Shown here in pieces: positions 6,408 through 12,155 of a DNA stretch of 21,019 nt. A model generated the notes under the pieces. The model made no database searches. It was not told where the DNA came from and saw nothing but the letters and a program-made list of their open reading frames with translations. Origin of the DNA: JBASTI01 sp964374025 (GTDB lineage: Bacteria; Patescibacteriota; Minisyncoccia; Spechtbacterales; HO2-43-30); assembly GCA_964374025.1 (NCBI GenBank), contig CAYJWU010000015.1, positions 1 through 21,019 on the forward strand, read 5' to 3'. Position numbers and translations under genes: made by a program. Each line of letters begins with the position of its first letter. Within the stretch, counting starts at the first letter, position 1.

Positions 6408-7604
6408 ATGGCAGTAGAAAAATTTGAAAGAACAAAACCTCATATAAATGTCGGAACCATAGGACACGTTGACCACGGCAAGACCACTCTTACCGCGGCG
6501 CTGTTGAAGTACTCGCGGCTTAAGGGATTTCGCGCGTCGGATAAGGGCGTTGATCAGATTGATTCGGCGCCAGAAGAGAAGGCAAGGGGCATTACAATTG
6601 CTCTCGCGCACGTAGAGTACGAGACCGCGAATAGACATTACGCCCACATAGACGCTCCGGGACACGCGGATTACATCAAGAATATGATTACCGGCGCCGC
6701 GCAGATGGATGGCGCGATCCTTGTGGTTTCCGCGGCAGACGGCCCGATGCCTCAAACGCGCGAGCATATACTTTTGGCGCGTCAGGTCGGTGTGCCCTCT
6801 ATTGTCGTGTTCCTAAACAAAGTGGATCAGGTTGATGACCCGGAGCTTATAGAGCTTGTAGAAACAGAAATCAGAGAGCTTCTTACAAAATATGAGTTTG
6901 ATGGCGCGAAAACCCCTATAATAAAAGGTTCGGCGCTTCAGGCGCTAGGAGCCGCGACCGCAGATGATGAGGCGGCAAAGCCCATGGGAGAGCTGTTGCA
7001 GGCGATGGACGATTATTTTGTAATTCCCAAGCGCGAGATAGAAAAGCCCTTCCTTATGCCGGTAGAAGATATTTTCCACATTGAGGGGCGAGGCACGGTT
7101 GTTACGGGAAGAGTTGAGAGGGGAAAAGTTAAGGTGGGGGAGGAGGTTGAGATTGTGGGCATCCGCGCCACGCAAAAGACGGCCGTTACGGGAGTAGAGA
7201 TGTTTAACAAATCCCTGGACGAGGGACTCGCGGGGGACAATGTTGGCCTTTTGCTTCGCGGCCTCAAGAAAGATGACGTGGAAAGGGGGCAGGTTCTGGC
7301 GGCTCCCAAAAGTCTTAGCCCGCATTCCGAGTTTGACGGGGAAGTATATATTCTTACAAAGGAAGAAGGCGGTCGTCATACCCCATTCTTTACCGGTTAC
7401 AAGCCCCAGTTCTACTTGAGAACAACTGATGTTACGGGAGATGTCACGCTTCCTACCGGCACAGAAATGGTAATGCCCGGCGACACTGTAAATCTTAAAG
7501 TAAAATTGGTTGTCCCTGTCGCCCTTGAAGAACAGCAAAGATTTGCTATACGAGAAGGAGGCAAAACCGTAGGCGCGGGAGTGGTAACGAAGATTGCGGA
7601 CTGA
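6408..7604 (+). CDS. tuf: Elongation factor Tu
   Basis: EF-Tu delivers aminoacyl-tRNA to the ribosome. The 398-residue protein has G1 GHVDHGKTT (residues 19-27), G2 ARGITIALAH, G3 DAPGHADY (82-89, catalytic H86), G4 NKVD (137-140) and G5 GSALQ. Domains 2 and 3 are complete, including GRGTVVTGRVERG and the C-terminal IREGGKTVGAGVV. The usual Cys before PGHADY (Cys81 in E. coli) is Ala83 here, and the second G4 region reads NKVDQ rather than the common NKCDM. It precedes rpsJ by 30 bases. Confidence 0.98.
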   Translation: MAVEKFERTKPHINVGTIGHVDHGKTTLTAALLKYSRLKGFRASDKGVDQIDSAPEEKARGITIALAHVEYETANRHYAHIDAPGHADYIKNMITGAAQMDGAILVVSAADGPMPQTREHILLARQVGVPSIVVFLNKVDQVDDPELIELVETEIRELLTKYEFDGAKTPIIKGSALQALGAATADDEAAKPMGELLQAMDDYFVIPKREIEKPFLMPVEDIFHIEGRGTVVTGRVERGKVKVGEEVEIVGIRATQKTAVTGVEMFNKSLDEGLAGDNVGLLLRGLKKDDVERGQVLAAPKSLSPHSEFDGEVYILTKEEGGRHTPFFTGYKPQFYLRTTDVTGDVTLPTGTEMVMPGDTVNLKVKLVVPVALEEQQRFAIREGGKTVGAGVVTKIAD

Positions 7605-7617
7605 AGAAACATAGAAT

Positions 7618-7638
7618 ATGCCTAGAATAAATTTATGA
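7618..7638 (+). other. Six-codon mini-ORF overlapping the rpsJ start
   Basis: ATG at 7618 opens a frame encoding MPRINL whose TGA (7636-7638) overlaps the rpsJ ATG (7635-7637) as ATGA. Overlaps of this type couple translation elsewhere in this operon; whether this one is used is not shown. Confidence 0.3.
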
Positions 7639-7994
7639 GTCCTTCAAAAACTGTAAAAACCGCGGCAAAGAAAGTTAAGAAGGTTGAGGCGGAGACAAAA
7701 ATTCGCATAAAGATAAAGGCCTATGATCACAAGGTGATTGATTCGAGTGTCCGCCAGATCGTTGAGACTGCCCTAAGGCATGGCGCGGAAGTGCGCGGCC
7801 CGTCTCCTCTTCCGACCGAAACCCACAAATACACGGTAAACAGGTCCACATTTGCGCACAAAGACGCGCGGGAGCAGTTTGAGATGCGGATACATAAGCG
7901 GCTTATTGACATTATAAATCCCACGCCCCAGGTAATTGACGCCTTGATGGATTTGAACTTGCCGGCAGGAGTTGATATTGAAATAAAGATGTAA
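7635..7994 (+). CDS. rpsJ: 30S ribosomal protein S10
   Basis: The S10 core starts near residue 22 (KIRIKIKAYDHKVIDSS) and includes GPSPLPTETHKYTVNRSTFAHKDAREQFEMRIHKR, then the C-terminal strand. At 119 residues it is about 16 longer than E. coli S10 because of a Lys/Ala-rich N-terminal extension. S10 is also the NusE transcription antitermination factor. A six-codon mini-ORF (7618-7638) ends in TGA overlapping the rpsJ ATG. A strong terminator follows at 8062-8090, so rpsJ closes the str transcript instead of opening the S10 transcript. Confidence 0.96.
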   Translation: MSPSKTVKTAAKKVKKVEAETKIRIKIKAYDHKVIDSSVRQIVETALRHGAEVRGPSPLPTETHKYTVNRSTFAHKDAREQFEMRIHKRLIDIINPTPQVIDALMDLNLPAGVDIEIKM

Positions 7995-8061
7995 TAGTGT
8001 AATTTACACATCTTGTTTAAAAAGGTTCACAAAAGTAAATAAATAACAAAATACGTTGGCC

Positions 8062-8090
8062 AACAAAAATCGGGGCTAACCCGATTTTTG
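8062..8090. terminator. Strong intrinsic terminator after rpsJ
   Basis: A perfect 12-bp stem (8062-8073 with 8079-8090) encloses a 5-base loop. The GC-rich tip and the A-run/T-run base make it usable on both strands; on the plus strand the descending arm ends CCCGATTTTTGT followed by TT. It separates the str operon from rplC. Confidence 0.85.
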
Positions 8091-8112
8091 TTTAGGGAAT
8101 GTAAGGATTATG

Positions 8113-8268
8113 TCCCGCTCAAATTTTGCGGGCTAATGAATGGGCATTCCGCTTCGCCCCAGAGGGGTGGGCCTATTCGTCCCACGCGGAATGCCATAAT
8201 TTTACACATATATAGCATTTGCATTTATTGAGCAGAAACAGCGGCAAAATTTGAGCGGGATGCTCAAT
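8113..8268 (+). promoter_or_regulatory. Structured leader element upstream of rplC
   Basis: A perfect 17-bp inverted repeat (8113-8129 with 8244-8260) encloses a 10-bp inverted repeat (8143-8152 with 8186-8195), which in turn encloses a 5-bp GTGGG/CCCAC stem (8167-8171/8181-8185). A further 8-bp pair, 8227-8234 with 8261-8268, would cross the outer stem as a pseudoknot or replace it. The left arm can also form a local CCCGC/GCGGG hairpin (8114-8118/8128-8132). The right arm carries GGCAAAATTT, repeated at the rplC start. The alternative pairings suggest a regulatory RNA leader; a palindromic mobile repeat is the other reading. Confidence 0.65.
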
Positions 8269-8300
8269 TTTCTTACTGCTCGCTTCGCTCGCAGAGAAAA

Positions 8301-8903
8301 GTGGCAAAATTTCTTTTAGGCACAAAACTTGAGATGACGCAGATTTTTGATGAAAATGGGAAAGTCGCCCCAATAACTTTGATTGAAGCGGGTCCAGTTG
8401 TCGTAACTCAAATAAAGACGAAAGATAAAGATGGATACGATGCGGTGCAGGTTGGTTATGGGAAAAAGAAAAATATAACAAAGCCGCTAAAGGGGCACCT
8501 GAAGGATGCCGGAAACTTAAAATGGATTAGGGAGTACCGCGTATCCGGCAATGAAATAAAAGTTGGAGATAAAATTGACGTATCTATATTGAATGAGGGC
8601 GACAAAGTTTTGTTAAGCGGCATATCAAAGGGCAAAGGGTTTCAGGGGGTGGTGAAGAGGCACGGGTTTCACGGTATGGATAAGACGCACGGTACGAAGA
8701 AAAAGCACCGCTCGCCGGGATCCATTGGTTCGCGTTTTCCCCAGCACGTTCGCAAGGGCAAGCGTATGGCCGGCCGCATGGGTTCGGACAGAGTAACCCG
8801 GCGCAATGTGCAAATTGTAAAAATTGACAAAGAAAATAATTTGATTGCCGTCAAAGGCGCAGTCCCGGGAGCAAGGGGAACGCTTGTTGAGATACGAGGA
8901 TAA
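8301..8903 (+). CDS. rplC: 50S ribosomal protein L3
   Basis: L3 is an early-assembly protein near the peptidyl transferase centre. The 200-residue product has the GTKLEMTQIFDENG N-terminus, the central KGKGFQGVVKRHGFHG segment, HRSPGSIG and the KGKRMAGRMGSDRVT loop. Translation starts at GTG (8301-8303); no in-frame ATG precedes it and only weak GAGA purines lie upstream. No clear promoter is seen between the rpsJ terminator and the gene, so expression may depend on the leader element or on readthrough. It is cut off from rplD by about 1 kb of reverse-strand accessory DNA. Confidence 0.96.
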   Translation: MAKFLLGTKLEMTQIFDENGKVAPITLIEAGPVVVTQIKTKDKDGYDAVQVGYGKKKNITKPLKGHLKDAGNLKWIREYRVSGNEIKVGDKIDVSILNEGDKVLLSGISKGKGFQGVVKRHGFHGMDKTHGTKKKHRSPGSIGSRFPQHVRKGKRMAGRMGSDRVTRRNVQIVKIDKENNLIAVKGAVPGARGTLVEIRG

Positions 8904-8906
8904 AAC

Positions 8907-8958
8907 TAGCGTATCTAGTAGAGTTCTCTCTAAGAGGATTCTACGGGGTACACTAAAA
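8907..8958 (+). repeat. Hairpin repeat copy R1
   Basis: This 52-base element begins TAGCGTATCTAGTAGAGTTC and ends CGGGGTACACTAAAA. Its middle forms a 10-bp hairpin (8919-8928 with 8934-8943). A second direct copy lies at 9525-9577 with covarying or wobble changes in the stem. Confidence 0.8.
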
Positions 8959-8975
8959 TTCTAAGGAATTGAATT

Positions 8976-9003
8976 GCCCCGCACGTTTAATAGCGTGCGG
9001 GGC
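8976..9003. terminator. GC-rich 10-bp hairpin, possible weak terminator
   Basis: GCCCCGCACG (8976-8985) and CGTGCGGGGC (8994-9003) pair perfectly around an 8-base loop. No U-tract follows on either strand. It lies between the convergent rplC and winged-helix genes, where a bidirectional terminator would be expected. A smaller 6-bp hairpin (9011-9016/9022-9027) is next to it. Confidence 0.45.
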
Positions 9004-9047
9004 GGGATGGTCCATGTGTTTCATGGAAGGGGAAAGCGGTCGGACTA

Positions 9048-9407
9048 CTACGGGCTGCCACCACCTGCGCCTTGACAGCCACACTCATCGCCCTCGAAAT
9101 TGGCGCGTACGTTCTCTGCCGTCGCCGCGGCGGCACCCTTTTGCGTGATGCGGAACCGGGTTTCGATGTCGTCGAAGGCGTGGCTGTCCGCCATCGACAT
9201 ATCGATCATACCTTCGAGATGCAAGAAGGCGAGGGTGCACCCCAACGTCTCCGCTTCGCAGCATATGCTACCCTGCGAGAGGAAGGTCCTGATTTCTCCC
9301 GGGGTGGCGTTACCCCCACGCCCTTTGTGGTAAAGAGCGCTGAGGACCTCCCATTCAAGCTCCTCCTGGGTAAGTTCCGAGGTCGTGGTTCTAGTCGCGT
9401 TTCCCAT
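9048..9407 (-). CDS. GC-rich hypothetical protein with winged-helix-like domain
   Basis: From the ATG at 9405-9407 the gene encodes 119 residues, MGNATRTTTSELTQEELEWE onward. This start is chosen because a strong Shine-Dalgarno GGAGGTGA sits 6 bases upstream; an earlier in-frame ATG at 9420-9422 overlaps that Shine-Dalgarno. Residues 20-90 (LSALYHKGRGGNATPGEIR, CTLAFLHLEGMIDM, FRITQKG) resemble a winged-helix fold of MarR/PadR type, but no specific family is recognised. The C-terminus is CGCQGAGGGSP. Codons are strongly G/C-ending, unlike its neighbours, and the strong Shine-Dalgarno is also atypical here, suggesting transfer. It has its own consensus promoter and opposes the r-protein genes. 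Confidence 0.75.
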   Translation of the reverse strand: MGNATRTTTSELTQEELEWEVLSALYHKGRGGNATPGEIRTFLSQGSICCEAETLGCTLAFLHLEGMIDMSMADSHAFDDIETRFRITQKGAAAATAENVRANFEGDECGCQGAGGGSP

Positions 9408-9439
9408 GGCATTCACCTCCATCTAAATTCGGTATCTCC

Positions 9440-9468
9440 ATTATAGCATATAACCAAATACTTGTCAA
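9440..9468 (-). promoter_or_regulatory. Consensus promoter of the winged-helix-like gene
   Basis: On the minus strand TTGACA (9463-9468), 17 bases and TATAAT (9440-9445) match consensus exactly. The start site near 9433 leaves a leader of about 26 bases containing GGAGGTGA before the ATG. Confidence 0.85.
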
Positions 9469-9524
9469 GACATATAATAAAATAAAACAACCTCCTCGGT
9501 AATGAAGAAGTAGGAAACAAATCA

Positions 9525-9577
9525 TAGCGTATCTAATAGAGTTCTCTCTATTGAGGACTCTACGGGGCACACTAAAA
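9525..9577 (+). repeat. Hairpin repeat copy R2
   Basis: This is a direct copy of the element at 8907-8958. The stem 9537-9546/9553-9562 keeps pairing although bases differ: GAGGACTCTA here against GAGGATTCTA in R1. The loop differs by one base in length. The two copies bracket the winged-helix-like gene. Confidence 0.8.
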
Positions 9578-9607
9578 AAACAAAAAGTCCCTTGAAGCTC
9601 AAGAGAC
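9574..9607 (-). terminator. Intrinsic terminator of the atypical tRNA gene
   Basis: On the minus strand GTCTCTTGA (9607-9599), loop GCT and TCAAGGGAC (9595-9587) form a 9-bp stem with one G-U pair. TTTTTGTTTTTTT follows. It lies ten bases beyond the tRNA 3' end. Confidence 0.88.
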
Positions 9608-9616
9608 GCTTTGACA

Positions 9617-9701
9617 CGGTAGGCAGTGGAATCGAACCACGTACCTTGTAGGGTACCAAACAGGTATCAGCCGCCGCCCCTACCATAGGGGAATACCTAC
9701 C
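9617..9701 (-). tRNA. Atypical class II tRNA-like gene, anticodon uncertain
   Basis: The minus strand has acceptor GGTAGGT/GCCTACC with discriminator G, a D arm CCCC-TATGGTA-GGGG with the usual GGTA, a long variable arm TACC-CTACAA-GGTA and T arm CGTGG-TTCGATT-CCACT. At 85 bases it fits class II tRNAs, and G73 plus the long arm suits serine. The only 17-base anticodon arm with T33 is GGCGG-CTGATAC-CTGTT, which reads GAT and has three G-U pairs. Position 8 is A instead of the near-universal T. An extra upstream GGTAGGT (9707-9712 region) gives an alternative 97-base form with an 8-bp acceptor. CCA is not encoded. A terminator follows. Confidence 0.6.
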
Positions 9702-9733
9702 ACCGACCTACCGCAGTTGCCATCGTATCATAG

Positions 9734-9776
9734 GGTTAAAAATAATAACAACCCCGCGAACGAGGTTGTTATTATT
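9734..9776 (-). terminator. UUCG-capped hairpin, attenuator or small-RNA terminator
   Basis: On the minus strand the 13-bp stem 9764-9776/9741-9753 continues through a G-U pair and two C-G pairs to a TTCG loop closed by C-G, a very stable tetraloop. It ends TTATTATTTTTAAC. On the plus strand the same position is a C-A mismatch, so the structure favours minus-strand RNA. It lies between the 9822-9849 promoter and the tRNA. Confidence 0.55.
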
Positions 9777-9815
9777 GGTACTCTAAAGAGTACGTAGTTT
9801 CGACAACTGATACCT
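9738..9815 (-). ncRNA. Possible small RNA or attenuated leader upstream of the tRNA
   Basis: Starting about 7 bases past the TATACT box, the transcript would run about 75 bases through a GTACTC/GAGTAC hairpin (9778-9783/9788-9793) and stop at the UUCG-capped terminator-like stem. No reading frame of note is present. It could be a free small RNA or a leader that attenuates the downstream tRNA. Only promoter and terminator support it. Confidence 0.35.
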
Positions 9816-9849
9816 ATTATCAGTATAGCAAAGCTGTATTCCTTGTCAA
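9806..9849 (-). promoter_or_regulatory. Minus-strand promoter with overlapping operator-like palindrome
   Basis: TTGACA (9844-9849), 16 bases and TATACT (9822-9827) form a good promoter toward the tRNA. An inverted repeat ACTGATA/TATCAGT (9806-9812/9818-9824) overlaps the -10 and the expected start site, a classic repressor position. Confidence 0.7.
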
Positions 9850-9862
9850 GGGGTAAAAAAAA

Positions 9863-9883
9863 TTTGTCAAACGGAAATAGAAA
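9863..9883 (-). promoter_or_regulatory. Upstream box shared by two promoters (copy 2)
   Basis: On the minus strand this reads TTTCTATTTCCGTTTGACAA plus A, matching the box at 2848-2867 except for one extra T. Its TTGACA lies 21 bases upstream of the real -35 at 9844-9849. It is also inside the rplD leader, 15 bases before the rplD ATG. Confidence 0.55.
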
Positions 9884-9898
9884 CTTCAGGGGTAAAGT

Positions 9899-10531
9899 AT
9901 GAAAATTGATTTATACAATCAAAACGGTGAAGAAATTGGGAAGATAGAGCTCCCGGAGCAGATTTTTGGGGTTCCCATAAATGCTAGTCTTTTGCAGCAG
10001 GCAGTGGTCGCGCAGATGGCGAATATGCGGCAAGTGATCGCGCATACGAAAGACAGGAGCGAGGTAAGAGGCGGCGGGAAAAAGCCGTGGCGGCAGAAAG
10101 GGACGGGACGAGCGAGGCATGGGTCGCGAAGATCTCCTCTTTGGGTTGGAGGCGGAGTGACTTTTGGTCCGACAAATTACAGAAATTTTAAAAAGAAAAT
10201 AAATGCCAAAATGAAACGCAAAGCGACGTTGATGGCGCTGTCAGGAAAGGCGAAAGATAAAGAGCTTATTGTGCTTGATAAAATAGAGTTGACCGCGCCA
10301 AAGACCAAAGAAATGGCTGCGGTGGTGGATAGAGTTGTGCCGGATGTGAAGTCAGCGCTTTTAATGCTTCCGGTGAAAAACGAAACAATAGAGCGCGCGG
10401 GGCGGAATATCGCGGATTTTAAAATAAGCAGCATTTCAAATATAAATGTGGTCGATTTATTGAATTATAAGTATTTAGTTTTGACGCAAGGAACGGTTGA
10501 GGCGCTAAATAAAAAATATGGCATTTCTTAG
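9899..10531 (+). CDS. rplD: 50S ribosomal protein L4
   Basis: L4 lines the exit tunnel and in enterobacteria represses its own operon. The 210-residue product shows the globular N-terminus (LYNQNGEEIGKIELPEQIFG), the tunnel loop RGGGKKPWRQKGTGRARHGSRRSPLWVGGGVTFGP near residues 58-92, and a C-terminal domain ending VEALNKKYGIS. Length is normal. A GGGGTAAAGT purine stretch precedes the ATG. With the upstream neighbours on the opposite strand, the gene must have its own promoter; TCGACA/TATAGC near 9800-9829 is a weak candidate. rplW overlaps its end by 14 bases. Confidence 0.96.
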   Translation: MKIDLYNQNGEEIGKIELPEQIFGVPINASLLQQAVVAQMANMRQVIAHTKDRSEVRGGGKKPWRQKGTGRARHGSRRSPLWVGGGVTFGPTNYRNFKKKINAKMKRKATLMALSGKAKDKELIVLDKIELTAPKTKEMAAVVDRVVPDVKSALLMLPVKNETIERAGRNIADFKISSISNINVVDLLNYKYLVLTQGTVEALNKKYGIS

Positions 10532-10991
10532 TTTTTTCAAAAAGCCCAAAAAAGAAAAAATACCATTACCGCCAAGGGGTGGAGTTGGAAGGGGGGTCAA
10601 AAAAGAAAGGAAGGCGGAGTCTAAGAAGGCGGAGTCCAAGAGAGAGGGCTCTAAAGGTGCGGAAGAAAAGCGGGAAAAGGTAAGCGCTAGTGTGGCACTG
10701 AAGGAATCGCGGACCGCTTGGCGTATTTTGCGCGCTCCGCATGTCACCGAAAAATCCAGTGATCTTACGCGCTTTAATTATTACACGTTCAGGGTAATTG
10801 GGAATCCTTCCAAGCCCGAGATTAAAAAATCGGTTGAAGAAGTCTACGGGGTGCACGTGGAAAAAGTGAGGAAGGTATCTTTGCCCGGGAAGGAGCGAAG
10901 GCGCGGGAGGCATTTGGGATGGAGGCCCGGTTATAAAAAGGCAATTGTGAAATTGCGTCAAGGAGAGAAAATAGAAGTATTACCGCATTAA
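10518..10991 (+). CDS. rplW: 50S ribosomal protein L23 with long charged N-terminal extension
   Basis: L23 sits at the tunnel exit and docks trigger factor and SRP. The conserved domain starts near residue 68 (AWRILRAPHVTEKSSDL) and includes VYGVHVEKVRKVSLPGKERRRGRHLGWRPGYKKAIVKL. The product has 157 residues against about 95 normally, because of a 65-residue lysine/glutamate-rich N-terminus with internal repeats (KKAESKREGS type). That extension begins with PLPPRGGVGRGVKK, encoded by a GC-rich imperfect palindrome. The ATG lies inside the rplD end; an internal start nearer the core would have no obvious ATG, so the extension is probably translated. Confidence 0.93.
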   Translation: MAFLSFFKKPKKEKIPLPPRGGVGRGVKKERKAESKKAESKREGSKGAEEKREKVSASVALKESRTAWRILRAPHVTEKSSDLTRFNYYTFRVIGNPSKPEIKKSVEEVYGVHVEKVRKVSLPGKERRRGRHLGWRPGYKKAIVKLRQGEKIEVLPH

Positions 10992-10992
10992 A

Positions 10993-11853
10993 ATGAAGAC
11001 ATATCGTCCTACGACCCCGGGCCGCCGGGGAATGACAAGGCCCGACTATAGCATGATTACCAAAAAAAGTCCGGAGAAAAAACTCTTGGCGACTTTGCAT
11101 AAAACCGGCGCAAGGAGCAGAGGAAAGATAAGCGTAAGGCACAGAGGCGGAGGAGCAAAACGGATGTATAGGATAATTCAATTCGGCGAGCCTCGCCGAG
11201 TCTGGGCGGGCGAGCCGAAAAAGGCGGAAGGAAAGAACATGGAGGTTTCCGCGAAAGTTTTGGGTATTGAATACGACCCAAATCGCACTGGGCGCGTTGC
11301 TTTAGTGGAATATAAAGACGGAAAGAGGGCGTATGTCGTTGCCCCCGAGGGCCTTGCCGTAGATGGAGAAATTGTTTTTTCTCCAAAAACAAACGCGAAG
11401 ACCGGAGATAGAATAAAATTAAAGGATATACTCGTAGGCACATTTGTATATAATATAGAGTTGAAACCGGGCGGGGGAGGAAAGCTTGTCCGTTCCGCGG
11501 GAACTAGCGCGAAGGTTCTTGCAACGGAAGGGAAGTATACGACAGTTTCCCTTCCATCGGGAGAAGTGCGAAAAATTTTTTCTGAATGCTTCGCGAATAT
11601 AGGCGCTGTGTCAAATCCGCAGCATGGGTTTGAGGTTATGGGGTCTGCCGGCAGAATGCGGCACAAAGGAAGGCGGCCCAGTGTAAGGGGGTCTGCCATG
11701 AACCCGGTTGATCATCCCCATGGAGGAGGCGAGGGACGGGCGCCAATAGGATTAAAGTACCCCAAAACCCCCTGGGGAAAGATTGCTATTGGAGGCAAGA
11801 CAAGGCGAAAAAAGAAATATTCAAATAAATTCATTTTGAAAAGAAGAAAATAA
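10993..11853 (+). CDS. rplB: 50S ribosomal protein L2
   Basis: L2 is a primary 23S rRNA binder near the peptidyl transferase centre. The 286-residue protein has RHRGGGAKRMYRIIQF, the SH3-like middle with GTFVYNIELKPGGGGKLVRSAGT, and the catalytic-region loop MNPVDHPHGGGEGRAP containing the invariant His. It is about 13 residues longer than E. coli L2. Extra residues GEPRRVWAGEPKKAEGKNM (about 64-82) sit between the two N-terminal segments and are encoded partly by a palindrome at 11185-11197. It begins one base after rplW. Confidence 0.97.
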   Translation: MKTYRPTTPGRRGMTRPDYSMITKKSPEKKLLATLHKTGARSRGKISVRHRGGGAKRMYRIIQFGEPRRVWAGEPKKAEGKNMEVSAKVLGIEYDPNRTGRVALVEYKDGKRAYVVAPEGLAVDGEIVFSPKTNAKTGDRIKLKDILVGTFVYNIELKPGGGGKLVRSAGTSAKVLATEGKYTTVSLPSGEVRKIFSECFANIGAVSNPQHGFEVMGSAGRMRHKGRRPSVRGSAMNPVDHPHGGGEGRAPIGLKYPKTPWGKIAIGGKTRRKKKYSNKFILKRRK

Positions 11854-11855
11854 TT

Positions 11856-12146
11856 ATGCCAAGGTCATTAAAGAAAGGTCCATATGTTGACGCGAAGCTG
11901 TTAAAGAAAATAGCGAATCTTAGGATTGGAGACAAAACCATAATAAAGACATGGGCGCGAGCGAGCACGATAACCCCCGAGATGATAGGATTCACATTCG
12001 GCGTGCATAACGGCAAGGATCATATTCCCGTATTTATAACAGAAGACATGGTTGGGCATAAGCTTGGAGAATTTTCACTAACCCGTAAATTCACGAGACA
12101 CGGAGGAAAGATGCAGCAGGAATTAGAGAAAAAAGCTGCGCAATAA
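11856..12146 (+). CDS. rpsS: 30S ribosomal protein S19
   Basis: S19 is in the 30S head next to the A-site finger. The 96-residue product begins MPRSLKKGPYVDAKLLKKI and has the conserved STITPEMIGFTFGVHNGKDHIPVFI and GHKLGEFSLTRKFTRHG blocks. Length and order (rplB-rpsS-rplV) are standard. Two bases separate it from rplB. Confidence 0.97.
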   Translation: MPRSLKKGPYVDAKLLKKIANLRIGDKTIIKTWARASTITPEMIGFTFGVHNGKDHIPVFITEDMVGHKLGEFSLTRKFTRHGGKMQQELEKKAAQ

Positions 12147-12155
12147 TCGAAAATT

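Noticed and set aside
9072..9446. Plus-strand 124-codon frame opposite the winged-helix-like gene
   Set aside because: The minus strand has the consensus promoter, Shine-Dalgarno and protein-like sequence; the plus frame covers that promoter region and looks like a GC-rich shadow.
9617..9713. Selenocysteine tRNA (SelC) from length 97 and an 8-bp acceptor option
   Set aside because: No TCA exists anywhere in the element, and the extended D stem of SelC cannot be formed.
10505..10747. Minus-strand frame reading LTPLPTPPLGG inside rplW
   Set aside because: It is antisense to the L23 extension; the proline-rich reading comes from the palindromic repeat and not from a gene.
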